A stretch of 64,000 nucleotides of DNA, taken from the NCBI RefSeq assembly GCF_003473485.1, contig NC_053044.1:53856091-53920090 (forward strand), written 5' to 3'. Below are positions 34,583 through 45,720 of the stretch, piece after piece (the first letter of the stretch is position 1; every line of letters starts with the position of its first letter). This stretch comes from Medicago truncatula (taxonomy: Eukaryota > Streptophyta > Magnoliopsida > Fabales > Fabaceae). Below the pieces are notes generated by a model, which saw only the letters and a program-made list of their open reading frames with translations, was not told where the DNA came from and searched no databases. Made by a program: the position numbers and the translations under genes.

Positions 34583-35383
34583 GATGAATTTTAGAGTGAG
34601 GGTTCTAACAATTCCCTCACTAGTGAACCACATAAACAACAATTGATATCCATTAAATTGATGGATCATATCATACACCATACACACTATATTGCAACCC
34701 TTCTCTCTTTCTTTCTCCCTCTTGTGTCTTCCTCCCCTTCTTTCTTTTTCATCATGATAAAACCTCTCAAAAATCAAAATCATATTTTCTTTACCCAAAT
34801 ACTAAACCACTTTGACTAAATCTTCAATAATCTCAAAAATTAATTCAACCAAAAGAGTCTAATAAAAACATAATTCGTGATTGTGAGGGATTTCAACCCT
34901 AATCTAATGGAGATTAATGTACCAAGTTGATAACGTTGCTGGAAAGTTCATTCCCAAACATCATCAAGTAACTAAGGAGTTATATTTTACAGAAGAGAGT
35001 TGAGTTTGTATGGATTTACTTTTATGGATGAAAATCAAACATCCAATCTTACTTGCACTTGCAACTTAACACATCGAACTTATATATTTTAATAATTAAT
35101 TTTTGATTGGGATATGATATAAATTTAGATCATATACAATAGTAGTAATAATTTTGAAATGGTTTGTCAGGTCTTATGACTCTCTGCTTCTGAGTAACTG
35201 GAATGGTGGTGCGACGGAGAATGGAAGAAAAAGATAATTAAAGAGGGAAAATGAAATGTGTTATCCGGTGTATTTGGTGTACAATAAGACACGTGAGTTT
35301 GATCAATCCTAATGGATCTTAATTATTATTCATTATGGTCCACTGATGAGGGACTTGTTAAAACCCTCACCCTAAAATCCACC
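34583..35383. mobile_element. Non-autonomous Mutator-like element, 801 bp, perfect 9-bp TSD
   Basis: The left end GATGAATTTTAGAGTGAGGG is mirrored by CCCTCACCCTAAAATCCACC at the right. The inverted repeats cover about 48 bp (to TCCCTCACTAGTG). CAGAAAAAT flanks both sides (34574-34582 and 35384-35392). No transposase is present; the interior has a CT-rich stretch on the plus strand at 34700-34745. Confidence 0.82.
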
Positions 35384-35966
35384 CAGAAAAATATAATAAA
35401 ATGGATCAAGAGATAACCGTCATCCAGCTGAGCTTCCTGAGCAGATGTAATATTCTCCAACACTTTTATTAACACTCCCAATTGTTAGATGGAATCATTG
35501 TAAGTTTCACCATTTTGAAAATAAATGTCATAAAATGATGGAACCCACATAAAACTTACTCAATATGAGAGTTATTGCAAGCTGTTCTCATGTATCAGAT
35601 TAAGCATTTAAAAATCAACAAACCAAAACCACTGATAACTGTCAAAATTGGAAAGAGGAGCCACGTTTTAGTGTTTTACTACAAACCAGAGAATTGAATA
35701 ATTCACGTTCCAAAGTCGAGATAAGGGCATAGACGTTAAGAGTCCAGACAGACAGGAATGAAATTAAGTTGATAATACCAAGAATGAATTTGAAGGTAAA
35801 TTAATAATGCCAGAGATGCATTTGATAATGGATCCAGACATAGACTAACTTAATTGACATTTTATAATTTTAAGTGTCATTATGGAACGTTGATGATGTG
35901 AGGACTAAGTTGATACATCCATACAATTTCAAGGACCAACTTGGATTTATTCATAATGCCCTAATC

Positions 35967-36812
35967 GACCATGTACAATGGCCTATTGAATCTGACATTC
36001 AATAGGTTGAAACCATTGCAATGCCTTGTTGAATATGAGGGAAGAGGAGAGAGGTGATTAATGGATTCAACATGTTTAATATCTGACCGAGGGGCCACGC
36101 GGCGCGTTTTCATTTGGCCACGCACAGCGCGTGCAATACACGCGCCGACAGGGCGCGTCGCTGAAGGAAGACGCGGAGAGAGAAACGATTTTGGGATAAA
36201 GTGGGACACGTGGTCCAATCTGATTAGCTGGCTGGATTTTTATCTTCTTAATAATTTGGACTCAATTATTTCATTGCAAATATTATTATTATTTTTTTAT
36301 TTTTTCACCAAAATTCATGATTTTTTTTTTCCTCTATAATAGAGATTTGGATCATTTGATTTGGACACAGAAAAAAAACCATAATTTTCACTCTCTTAAT
36401 CTTATTATTAGCATTTCTTTTGAAATTTTAGTCTTTATTTAGTGAAATGGATCCCACTAACAATCAATTCAACACCCAAAATTCTTCTGTATTGCATTTT
36501 ATGTTAAGAAAATAAAAATAAATTATTTAAATAAATTTTATTTTTACAAAAAAAAAAATTGTAAGTGTTTCTTCATTTTAATTTAATTATAATCGATAAT
36601 TATAATTTTATGTAATTATAAAAACAAAAATATAAAATTAAATAAGAATAAGAAATAAAAGGTGGTGGGGTAGGGTGTTGAATGAAAAAACCATTGGAGA
36701 GGTAAAAATTGAATGGGTGTTGAATTAAGAGAGAGAAAATGATGTGGAGTGTTGGAAATTGAAAAAGTGGGTGTTGAAGGTTGTTGAATGTATTTTACCA
36801 TTGTAAATGGTC
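35967..36812. mobile_element. TIR element, ~846 bp, ends GACCATGTACAATGG, with GC-rich island
   Basis: The left end GACCATGTACAATGG is mirrored by CCATTGTAAATGGTC at the right. Just inside the left end (about 36088-36180) is an unusually GC-rich block dense in GCGC and CGCG words, while the rest is very AT-rich. The frame at 36061-36339 arises from this block and is not a recognised protein. The target-site duplication is unclear. Confidence 0.65.
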
Positions 36813-37049
36813 TAATACTCTGCTGTATATGCAACAGAAGTACAATTATGAATTATTTTTATTGAATTTTGAATATCGTGTCAGTATACAATACCTCTGA
36901 GGCTCCAACTATGTGATTTACCGGAAAATGATGAGAAAGAGAGGGGGGGCGGAGGGAGCTACAAATACAACCATACAACTAGTAAATTAAAGAAAAAGAA
37001 ACATTTATCCAGCTGCTATAGCTTTTGCTGTAAGTCGTCAATACCACTT

Positions 37050-40000
37050 CTATTTACGATGAGCCTCCACATCTGTAACTACCTTCACTGTCTTACTTTT
37101 TTTCTGCTGATATTTAGCATATGAATACCACACGCCACCAGCTGTATTGATGACCAATCCAGTCACATTCAAAGCATGGACTTGAACGCCACCCAGTAAG
37201 AAGAAACCAAAGGTCTGAAGAAACAATAAGAAACAGATTTGTGTTTGTATTTATTATTCAATGTAATAAGTCACATAAAATACAAACAAAAGATGGATGG
37301 ATTATGCCTATGTATCAATATTAGGTTCTAGTGACAGAAAATTCTAGGCTGCGGTTATGGTGCATAAGGAAATCCTTATGCACCCTGCATAAATCCAGAA
37401 ATGGTTTTGGAGTACAATTCACAAAAACCATTTCTGGATTTATGCAGGGTGCATAAGGATTTCCTTATGCACCATAACCGCACCCAAAATTCTATGGCAA
37501 ACACAGGATCACTCCTAGCTTACCGTGGAACCAACTCCTTTAAGAACACCCACAATCGTTGTAGTTAAAGCAGAATTAACAATAGTGCACAAGAACATGG
37601 TGAAGTTGAGAACAATGCCCATCACCAACGAAAGAATAAGGATCACCAGAAATGAAAAAGAATAACTCTGCGAAGGAAAAAAAAATAGTTAAGTTAGATG
37701 CTAGCTTTCACATCAATATAACACTAAAATAATAAATGACACAGCCATGTCACGTTATCAGATATATGCAAACTTTTAGTCTTTCCCAGATATGTTGAAA
37801 GCAATGGTTTCTGATGTTAACCATCACAACAAAGTTTATACAATCTATAATTTATTCTCATTTGAGAAATACACTTAGCCTGATATAATTTAGAACTGAA
37901 TAAACTGTCAATTGATCTGACAATTAATTTATAATTATAGAGCATCTAGTTCATTATCATAGAATAGACAAATAGGTACTGGAAAAGACCCGTCTTATCA
38001 TGCCAAAATTAAAAGTTATTCTAAGCGGAAGTATTAAACTTGCTTTCCACGACACTCAAGTAATTGCACACCCTTTCCCTATTTTTCTTTCAACAAGATT
38101 TCTGTTTCATGCCCAATCCCGAGTTCCCACAAACTTAAATTCTCTCCAAACCTCAACCCCCCCTCCTCAACAGGTAGGTGTTATTTTGAGTGAAAAAATA
38201 GGTGGAATATTAGCATAAAACTACTCAAACCAGACCGAGGAGGGGAAGACTGGCGCTGACATAATTGATAATTCCCTTTGAGTTGCCCGACAACTCGGAA
38301 AGACAAGCACAAGACAATGAATAAGCACAAAACATTTAGTATTAGGGATAACCTAATAGTAAGTAGATCAAAATCAAACAATAACCAAGACTTTTAGCAG
38401 TTTATCTTGAAAACATTATATTTATTTATCAGATTGTGTAGATCAAAAGACAGACTTTTAGCAGTTAATTTTGAAAGCATTGTATTTATCAGACTGTCTA
38501 GATCAAAAGACAGAAAATGCCAACATTCAAAACATGGTAGCGCAGAATCAATTTTGATCCAAAGAATAACGTTAAGAGTCTGACCTTTGCAAATAATACA
38601 GATAAAGAATATGGGAATTCCCCTGTGGCTATAATAAGAAACATCAAAAACGGAAGAGATAAAAAACTGTTGTAGAACATGATTTCCACTGATGAAAGTC
38701 CATTCTCAGCACCAGATTTTTCCACCAGCACAAGGTACATGGTCTGCATAGAAGAGTAGGCAACACTATGAGAAAAGCATGCTCATTTACATTATCTATT
38801 ACTCCATTTAAAGGATTATGGACAACAAAATATCAGCATATCACCTGGAAGAAAACAGAAATGAAAGCCATGCTATACCCAAAAAGGTCAAAGGAAAAAT
38901 CTCCAAGGGCTGCTATGAGAACTCCAGCAGCAGTCAATATCACTGAGAGAGTCACCTGATATATGACAGAAAGGAACACCACTTCTATTCAGTGTAAACT
39001 TTACTAAAATTGGTAGAGAAATCAAAACAGCCCCCGCAAAATAAATACAATCGTAGTTTAGATTGAGATTCCATAATGTCTACTCTACCAGAAATTCATT
39101 AAGATAAAAGCAAATGACGATAAATCTAAACATCAAAAGATTTTTTGTCAGCTTAAGAGAGGGATATAATATAATGCTAGCAATAGTCTTAGTAGGCAGA
39201 AGGCACCCAATCAAACAAACATAACATTTTGATACTGTTCACTACTGTTATATAAGGTTCCTTCCCTTCTTCAATTTTCAGAATCCATTTTGGGAATAAT
39301 GTTTCCACACGAAGATCAAAGTTGTATTACCAGCTTAAACACCCTCTTCATAACATTAACAAAGCCCTGTTGCCAATGGTTATTCTTCTTCTTCTTCTTT
39401 AAAAGCAACAAATGCTTTTTCTAATAACCCTCTTTGATATTTGTTGACCACAGTTTAATCACGAGATTTTGTTGTTTATCGTTCATAAACTAGCTTAAAA
39501 GGTGGCAGAATAAACAAAGCTTTGACATTAACAAACAAAAAATTAAGAAAACTACAGAAACCATTACCTGAGTTGTAGGTCTCCCCTTCCCCATGAAACA
39601 TCCAGCGATAAGTACAGCAAGCGGTGTAAGCCTCTTTATGGCAATATACATTGGGATATTGACTCCTTTCAAACTGGCCAAAGCAAATGCGACATTAGCA
39701 TTATAGAAAAACGAAACCGGGAGCAGTTGCTTGGCCGTTGCCAAATCTACTCCTCTTGCTCTTGTGTATCCCATTTTTCGACCAAAGTGTATAAGCAAGG
39801 TGGTAACCAGTTGCTAAGAAAGACAAAAAAGCAATAAATGAATGTTAAAAAACAATATTATATCTGACCCTTAATTTAAACCTACTTAAATAAAAAAAAG
39901 AAAATCAAATTATTAGATACTCCCTCGAGCCTTAAACATAAGCAAGAAAAGTATATGTAAACATGATTTGGACCAAATATATATACTTTTTTTCTGATTA

Positions 40001-40506
40001 TATTTAAGGTAGGAGGAATTACATTTATGATTTATCACTAACAATATAAGCATTTTGGAAAGGTAAAGTTTATTCCTAAATATAAGTCTGTTTGTCCCTA
40101 AAAAAAAGTCTGTTTTAAATTACTAGATTAATTTATTATTATTATTATTTTAAAATAAATATAGACATAATAATTAATGATGCATGCTAAGTGTCTTGGA
40201 AGATATAAGTCAGAATTGAAGACATGCATATCAATACATAAAAGAGAAAGATAGATTAAGCATGCAATGCAAACCTGCAAAGTGAGGAGAGTCATTGAAT
40301 GTGCATACTGCATGAGAACAGCTTTATTGATAAAAACCATTGCCATTGAAGCAATTCCATATGACACTGCCGCGATTAAACTGCATCAACATTTACCAAT
40401 TAGATTAGCTGTTAATTAATTGATTAATTACACATTCTAGCTTGCGATTGAAGGAAGAAAACCTTGAAGAAAATGAAGTAGATTCTGCATCGGTTCGGAT
40501 CTCCAT
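37050..40506 (-). CDS. UGNT1: UDP-N-acetylglucosamine transporter, UGNT1-like (nucleotide-sugar/triose-phosphate transporter family)
   Basis: Seven minus-strand exons: 40506-40463, 40380-40275, 39813-39568, 38955-38845, 38743-38585, 37667-37524 and 37214-37050. All are in phase; 324 aa. The protein is a multi-spanning DMT-fold transporter. Landmarks are SMAMVFINKAVLMQYAHSM, YNANVAFALASLKGVNIPMY, AIKRLTPLAVLI, VLVEKSGAENGLSS, VGVLKGVGSTTFGFFLLGG and a lysine-rich end (YQQKKSKTVK). These match what I remember of Arabidopsis UGNT1 (At4g32272), which moves UDP-GlcNAc into the Golgi/ER for N-glycan branching and sphingolipid glycosylation. The last intron carries a 139-bp hairpin MITE. A 5'-UTR intron (donor near 40681 on the minus strand) is possible. 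Confidence 0.92.
37347..37485. mobile_element. Hairpin MITE (Mutator-type), 139 bp, with perfect 9-bp TSD, in last UGNT1 intron
   Basis: Two 62-nt arms (37347-37408 and 37424-37485) are inverted copies with one mismatch, separated by a 15-nt loop. AAAATTCTA flanks both sides (37338-37346 and 37486-37494), the 9-bp duplication of Mutator-like elements. Each arm also contains its own small palindrome (GTGCATAAGGA / TCCTTATGCAC). Transcription of the host gene would place this perfect stem-loop in the pre-mRNA. Confidence 0.9.
39916..40112. repeat. Decayed Stowaway-type MITE fragments
   Basis: TACTCCCTCGAGCCTTAAACATAAGC at 39916 and ATATAAGTCTGTTTGTCCC near 40081 recall the 'CTCCCTCCGTYCC' ends seen intact at 54000-54294. 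They lie in the UGNT1 intron between exons 2 and 3. Confidence 0.5.
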
Positions 40507-41500
40507 GGCGGAAGATGAGATCGATCGATCGAATCCAATCAGTTTAGGATTTTACTTATTAATAATAAAACTGAAAGTGAAAATTGAATCAAACAGTCAC
40601 TGAATTGAAGAATATAACCGAATCAAGTAATCAAATCCAACTACGACGAATAAAAAAAAAGAAGTGGAAATGAAGGTAATACCTGGTAAAAGTTCGTTTA
40701 CATGTCTATGAGAAATTTAACACAAAAAAAAATAAAAAAATAGAAGAGGTAGTACAATGGGTGAAGAAAAAGTAAAGAGGTGAAATTGAAAAATGGAAAG
40801 AAAGCGATGGATGGATAGATAGATAGTTAGTTAAAGAGAGAGTGAGGAGTAGTGGTAAAATGAATGAAAGTGAGAAGAAAAAAAAATAATAATAATAAAT
40901 AATAAAAGTGATTTGTGAAACACAGCTGGCGTAAGAAGAGAATCGGCATCATCGCAACGCAAGGTGTGGTTGGTGGTTCCCTAAAATCAGAGCAAGATGG
41001 AGACTCCCGTGTGCTTCACTGCACTGCCGCTAGCCTACTCTATTTATTAATCACAACGTTTAATGAGTGTCATTCGCATTAATTAAAGTATTAAAATACT
41101 TTGAGTGTCACTTTAACTAAAAAATAAATTGTTTAAAAATAAATGTCATTTTACATTTTTAATACAACTTTAATTTTTTCTTCCAACTTTACTTTCAATA
41201 AATACTCTAACTTTTCTCTCGCGCAATTTTCAATGCAACTTTAAGTTTGTGTTATGTCAAATGATTATTTCATTCTATTTTTTAATCTGTGTGTCAAAAT
41301 CTTAAACGACACTTATTTTAAAACGAATGAAGTAGTTAAATTTATATAAAAAAATAGTGTAATTATTATTAAAACAAAAATAAGAATTTGAATTTCTAAG
41401 ACAAAGTTTTTATTAAATGATTCATTAACTAATATGGTTAGAACACTCCTTATCAAAACATTTTTTATAATTGTTTCCTATTTTATGCACTCTCCATTTT
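40507..41500. other. 5' leader and upstream region of UGNT1
   Basis: Pyrimidine-rich on the coding (minus) strand, as usual for plant leaders, with GATA-type tandem words at 40815-40830. Around 41250-41340 a degenerate MITE end (AAAACGAATGAAGTAG) is visible. No further gene is present. Confidence 0.4.
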
Positions 41501-41515
41501 TTTTTATTTTAGGGT

Positions 41516-41812
41516 TATGCTAATCAGGGCACTAGTTAAAGAAATTAAAAATGAAAATTTTGCATTGAATTCAACAATTTTTTAACTTTTAAAAAGTTAA
41601 ATCTATCACTTTTTATTTTTTTAATAATTAAAAGAAATAAGAAATTGCACATGTGGCGTCCACGTCAGCATTGATTTGGTCAAAATTGACCTGGGGCCAA
41701 AACTGCAAAATGGGCAATACTTAGAGGGCTAGATTGTGTTTTATTTTGTTAAGGGGTCAAAATCGCAACTTCATAATACTTAGGAGGCCAAAACTGCTAT
41801 TAAGCCTTTAAA
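41516..41812. mobile_element. Solitary Mutator-like end, fused to a MITE end
   Basis: Positions 41650-41812 match the right terminal repeat of the element at 1031-2496 (CACATGTGGCG.. GGGGCCAAAACTGC.. AAAATCGCAACTTC .. AAGCC). No left end is found. The sequence before it (TATGCTAATCAGGGCACTAG) resembles the end of the TGCTAACCGGTGCC MITE family, so two relics appear joined. Confidence 0.6.
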
Positions 41813-41815
41813 TTT

Positions 41816-42335
41816 TGACAAGGTCTTCGGTACACAGCTCCCCCGCAAACGTAATTCCTCTTTCACCGTCTTGTGTTTAGTATGAATGTGGTGCGTGAGT
41901 TTCAAGCATCATTGTGTTGTCCTATTAAGTTTTGACTCGGTTTGAGATCTTTGATACCCACGTAATCAGTCACTAGACCTGAGAAAAAAAAATCCAATTT
42001 TCACACTCGGTTGTTTTAGCCTTCTCATAACCTTCCATCGGCTGAGAGGTTTCCTCGCATAAACCTTAATCGTTTATCCAACATACTTGTTTTTAGATGT
42101 ATACATGATTTAGCTAGGATTATGACATAGTGAAATTGAGTTCAAATTTAAGCATAACAAAACATATGATTCATTTAATTAAACGACAACAAGTACAAAA
42201 TTATGACGTGAGTTTTAAATTTGTTTTAAAACAATCAAAGTCAAAACAAACTACTATGAGGAAATTAGAAAAACATGGAGATTTGCGTAAATAGAAACAT
42301 AAAAAAGTTAAGAATTAAGGTCATGCTTTGACGAT
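41816..42335. other. Spacer without recognised genes
   Basis: No coding similarity or repeat was recognised between the solitary Mutator end and the USP remnant. Confidence 0.35.
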
Positions 42336-42339
42336 TTAC

Positions 42340-43670
42340 TCAGTCTTTTGCTTGTTGATGAAGAATGCCAACTTTGTCTTCTACCTTCTCAAGACGATCC
42401 CCCACTGCCTCTATCCTGGTAGCCACTGTCTGCTCTAACTGAGTGACGCTTCCCTGCAGCTTTTGCAAAGCATCCAATACCTGCAGAATTGTACTTTGAT
42501 CATTTGTTCTTGCATCTGCATGTCGTGGACCTTCTGATCCATGTGTTTCTTCCTCCATTTCAGTTGTATTTGATTGGTATAGTTCGATGGTAGTTTGGTT
42601 AACTTGCAGAGGGGAAATGTTTGGAGCAGGACGAGAGGCAGATCGCATCGATTGAATCTTTCCTTTATTAATGACATAAACTGTGCAAAAATTTGGTGCC
42701 ATTTTTGACACTGTTCCAGGAATATCGAATACCTTGAATCTTCTGATGATGAAAAAAATTCATTCAGAAATTAAGTACACAGTGATATAAAAAATCAATT
42801 ATCCAAGCGAAAAGTGTGAAGTTGTCAGAAAGTATGGTAGAAAACTAGAAGCTAAAAGTAAACTTTGCAACATGCTATGCTACTTATAAAAATAGATGCA
42901 TACTCAAGCAAATTAGCTCTTGTTGAGGAGCCAAGAACCAAATGCTCAATTCCCGTCCGAGAGGCATATTCAATCAATGCTTTTGATACATCTGCATCTT
43001 CCAGTAGTACACACCTGTATTGTATCTTTTCCACCAAAAGAAACACACAAAAATAGAGACTATAAGACTCCATAAAACACTTAATTGATCATTATTGCCA
43101 AAAATACTCGTTGTATTTCAATTCCACAAACATGTTTAATCCCTAAATTGAGAATTGTAGATCGTAGACAATATTGATATCTTCAGTTATATTTTTTTTT
43201 GTAAAAGAAATGCAACTCACATCTTTGTGTAGACAAAACACGCAATATGGCATAAAAAAAGTTGTGTCTTGAGCTTCTGGTTTGGTTTTTACTCCTCCCC
43301 CTGCAATCAACCAATTGACAAATCAACAATGTAATGAAAACATAAATAATATATTTACACAATGAAGCATAATAAAATACCTTTACAAGTTACAGAGAAA
43401 TGTGCTCGTTTTCATGATAGTAATAAAAATGCAAGTTTTATGGATATGGTAGAAAAGAAGTATTAATCATCATAATGTATAAGAAATACATACTTTGGGT
43501 GAAATTAGAAGGCGGCAAAGAAAGAGAAGGTTCCTCAATTTTGACATGGATGAGAATTACAGTTGCATTTTTTGTGAGGAGATTATCAATAGCCCATTTG
43601 AAAGCACGATGGCTTCCCTTTTCATTATCTATTGCCACTGCTACTAATCCATTTACACCATTAGTCTCTT
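42340..43670 (-). pseudogene. Kinase-less USP-domain relative of the 59604-64000 gene, with a new coiled-coil tail; 5' start missing
   Basis: Four minus-strand exons match the first four visible exons of the USP-kinase gene at 59604-64000: 43670-43494, 43300-43221, 43025-42904 (122 nt in both copies) and 42739-42340. Splice sites and phases are conserved and the frame stays open to a TGA at 42340-42342. The USP part reads AVAIDNEKGSHRAFKW, ILIHVKIEEP, VLLEDADVSKALIEYAS and GIEHLVLGSSTR. After LQVNQTTIEL similarity to the kinase gene stops and about 75 residues follow (LDALQKLQGSVTQLEQTVATR.. as heptads; EKVEDKVGILHQQ) that look like a coiled coil of unknown origin. No in-frame ATG opens the first exon and a stop lies just upstream, so it is either 5'-truncated or has an unseen first exon. 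Kinase and linker domains are absent. Confidence 0.7.
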
Positions 43671-43804
43671 CTATATATGCTTATTTTTAGCTTATAAAAA
43701 AATCGCTAGATCATAAAATTTTGTTCGAACACAAAACGTGAGCATGCCTTTTTTATGGCCATGGTAAGGTGGGGGAAAACATACCTATAATAGTAGAGGT
43801 GATA

Positions 43805-44030
43805 TAAAAACCGACCAATTGATTAATTCTATAAGGGTATCCGTGTATCAAATCATTGGTTTAATCGTTGATCATCAGTCGAACTGTATAACTGAAACAA
43901 ATTGAACTGATTTACCCGACTCTGTAAAACTATTATTTCCATAGTGTAGACAATCCAACCAGTCGATTTATCTGTAAATATCATTGGTTCTAATTGGACT
44001 GATTAATATGTCGGTTTCTAAAACTGTGGT
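43805..44030. repeat. Relic of a 'CGGTTTTTAAAAC'-type repeat
   Basis: ATAAAAACCGACCAATTG at the left and GTCGGTTTCTAAAACTG at the right form loose inverted ends. It is related in style to 16930-17108. Non-coding. Confidence 0.4.
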
Positions 44031-44293
44031 TGTTTTAGAGGAGGCGATATAATATAGTAATAGATTGAAAAGAAAAAAAAAACAAACACTAAAAGGAACA
44101 TATGCAAAAATTTAAAATGTACAAATACAAGAAACAATGTATTGCAACGTGCAATGACGTATTATTATTAGTGTTTATCTATACCGTGACAATTATAATT
44201 ATTGAATGTTATGTGAAATGTGTATTTGATTGTGTGATCTTGTGAAATTATCGTGAATAGAACTTATTGTGCCTTAGTTTAGACTTAAGAGTG

Positions 44294-44781
44294 GAGTTTG
44301 TGGAGGAGGCCAAGGTAATCTCGTGGAGGTGGATTCTCAGGAGAACCTCTATCCCGGCTTGCATGTTTTATGAGTGGAGTTGGTGTCCCCGTCAAGTTCT
44401 GGTGCGTTAATCTGCTGCTGTTTGGTGGTCAGGCTCGTCCCAGCCGTGCTGTTATTCTGCTGACAGCGCTGATGTGCTGCTATGGTTGTGACAGTTCAGC
44501 AGCAGCTTCTGCTGTATTGCAATGTTTTAGGGGATTTGTTGGTTGCTGGCCTGTTGTTTATAAGGCTTGGCTATGGGATTGAATTTTGGTGTGGATCGCT
44601 AGATTTCAAAGACATAGCTTTCGCAATCTTAGATTCTTGGGGTGCTTGCCTGGTTTTAGTTCTTATATTTGTTGGGTGATGTTACGCTAAAAGGCGGCAT
44701 CTTTGTAGTTTCCTTCTTTCTCCGGCTCGTCGCATCTTGCGTGAGTTTTGGTTCAATAATATTTGCCGTTTCAAAAAAAAA
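44294..44781 (+). mobile_element. 5'-truncated L1-type LINE tail with 18-bp TSD
   Basis: A perfect 18-bp direct repeat, AGTTTAGACTTAAGAGTG, flanks it (44276-44293 and 44782-44799), and it ends in an A-run after TTTGCCGTTTC. The first ~110 bp encode what looks like the extreme C-terminus of a plant LINE reverse-transcriptase protein (WRWILRRTSIPACMFYEWSW.., stop at about 44410). The rest is a 3'-UTR. This is the usual product of target-primed reverse transcription. Confidence 0.85.
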
Positions 44782-44799
44782 AGTTTAGACTTAAGAGTG

Positions 44800-45135
44800 T
44801 AGGGTAATTCGTAAAAACATTAGACTATGTTTGGATTGATGGAATATGGTGGAACGAGAAGAAATGGAATGAAATATGTTAATGCTTTATTATCTGTATT
44901 ATGCATTTCACCGCAATCTAAATGGTAGGGTGCTCGCACCATTACACGATTTGAGAGGAGTGAAATAAGTAGAAACAACATCAGCTGAAGCTGAAACAAC
45001 GGTAGCAGCAACAACAACAGAAATTCATACATTAGCAGTAGCAGACACATTATGCGTATGCAGTGCAGTGTCGATGCAAGCTTTTTTCGTGGACAGAATC
45101 ACACACGCGTTGGTTGTTGTATTTGAGGCATAAAA
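44800..45135. other. Short spacer
   Basis: No feature is supported. GACTATGTTTGGATTGATGG at 44823 may be one end of a MITE without a partner. Confidence 0.3.
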
Positions 45136-45141
45136 TGTATG

Positions 45142-45345
45142 TTTGTTCGAGCATTTAAAGGTTGGTCTCAGCATAACATGTTGGTGCATGAGGGAGAAGC
45201 TATTACGTTGTTGAATGCCATGAATTGGGTGCAAAAAATGGGATTGCAACGTGTGATGTTTCCAAGTGACTCATAGGTTCTTATAGATGTCGTGTGTGCT
45301 AATAGAGATGGTTTGATGTATTTAATGTCATTGTTGACAACATTG
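45142..45345 (+). pseudogene. RNase H-like (RVT_3-type) fragment with stop codon
   Basis: A plus-strand frame (FVRAFKGWSQHNMLVHEGEA.., LLNAMNWVQKMGLQRVMFPSDS, stop, VLIDVVCANRDG) resembles the plant RNase H-like domain found in LINE polyproteins and in related small plant proteins: EGEA with the acidic SDS motif. One stop (TAG) interrupts it at about 45276. It is directly followed by a fragment of the repeat family seen at 5981-6555. Confidence 0.6.
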
Positions 45346-45359
45346 GGCATATTAGCCTA

Positions 45360-45720
45360 TACAGAATGGATGCACAAACTCTACAAAATTTTAATGGATA
45401 TACATGCAATATATGTTTGTAAAGTGAAAAAAATTGGATGTACATCTTTACAAGATTTTATTGACTTATTAGTGTTTTAAGAAATATATGTTTATCAGTT
45501 CTTTTATAAATACGTCAAATATTCTATTTAATTTTTTTAGCACAAATTAGAGTTTTAGACATGTTAATAGACTAGACGAGATTTTTAAAAAGGTTAGATC
45601 ATACTTAAAATAAAGTCTTTGACGAACTAATAAGTTAAATTTATGTTTTTTTTTCTTCAACTAAGTATAACCTATTTAAGCAAAAACTATTTCGACCCGG
45701 CCAATTTCCGCCCCTACTTG
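45360..45720. repeat. Partial copy of the GGGGTGGGAATAGGCC repeat family
   Basis: Similar to 6240-6555 (GGATATACATGCAATATATG.., TTACAAGATTTTATTGACTT, CTATTTAAGCAAAAACT..). It ends TTTCGACCCGGCCAATTTCC GCCCCTA, which is the mirrored end missing from the copy at 5981. Confidence 0.55.

Noticed and set aside
36061..36339. 92-aa Arg-rich frame
   Set aside because: Created by the GC-rich island of a TIR element; no domain and no gene structure.
44370..44679. Small hydrophobic/Cys-rich frames
   Set aside because: They lie in the 3'-UTR of a LINE tail bounded by an 18-bp duplication.
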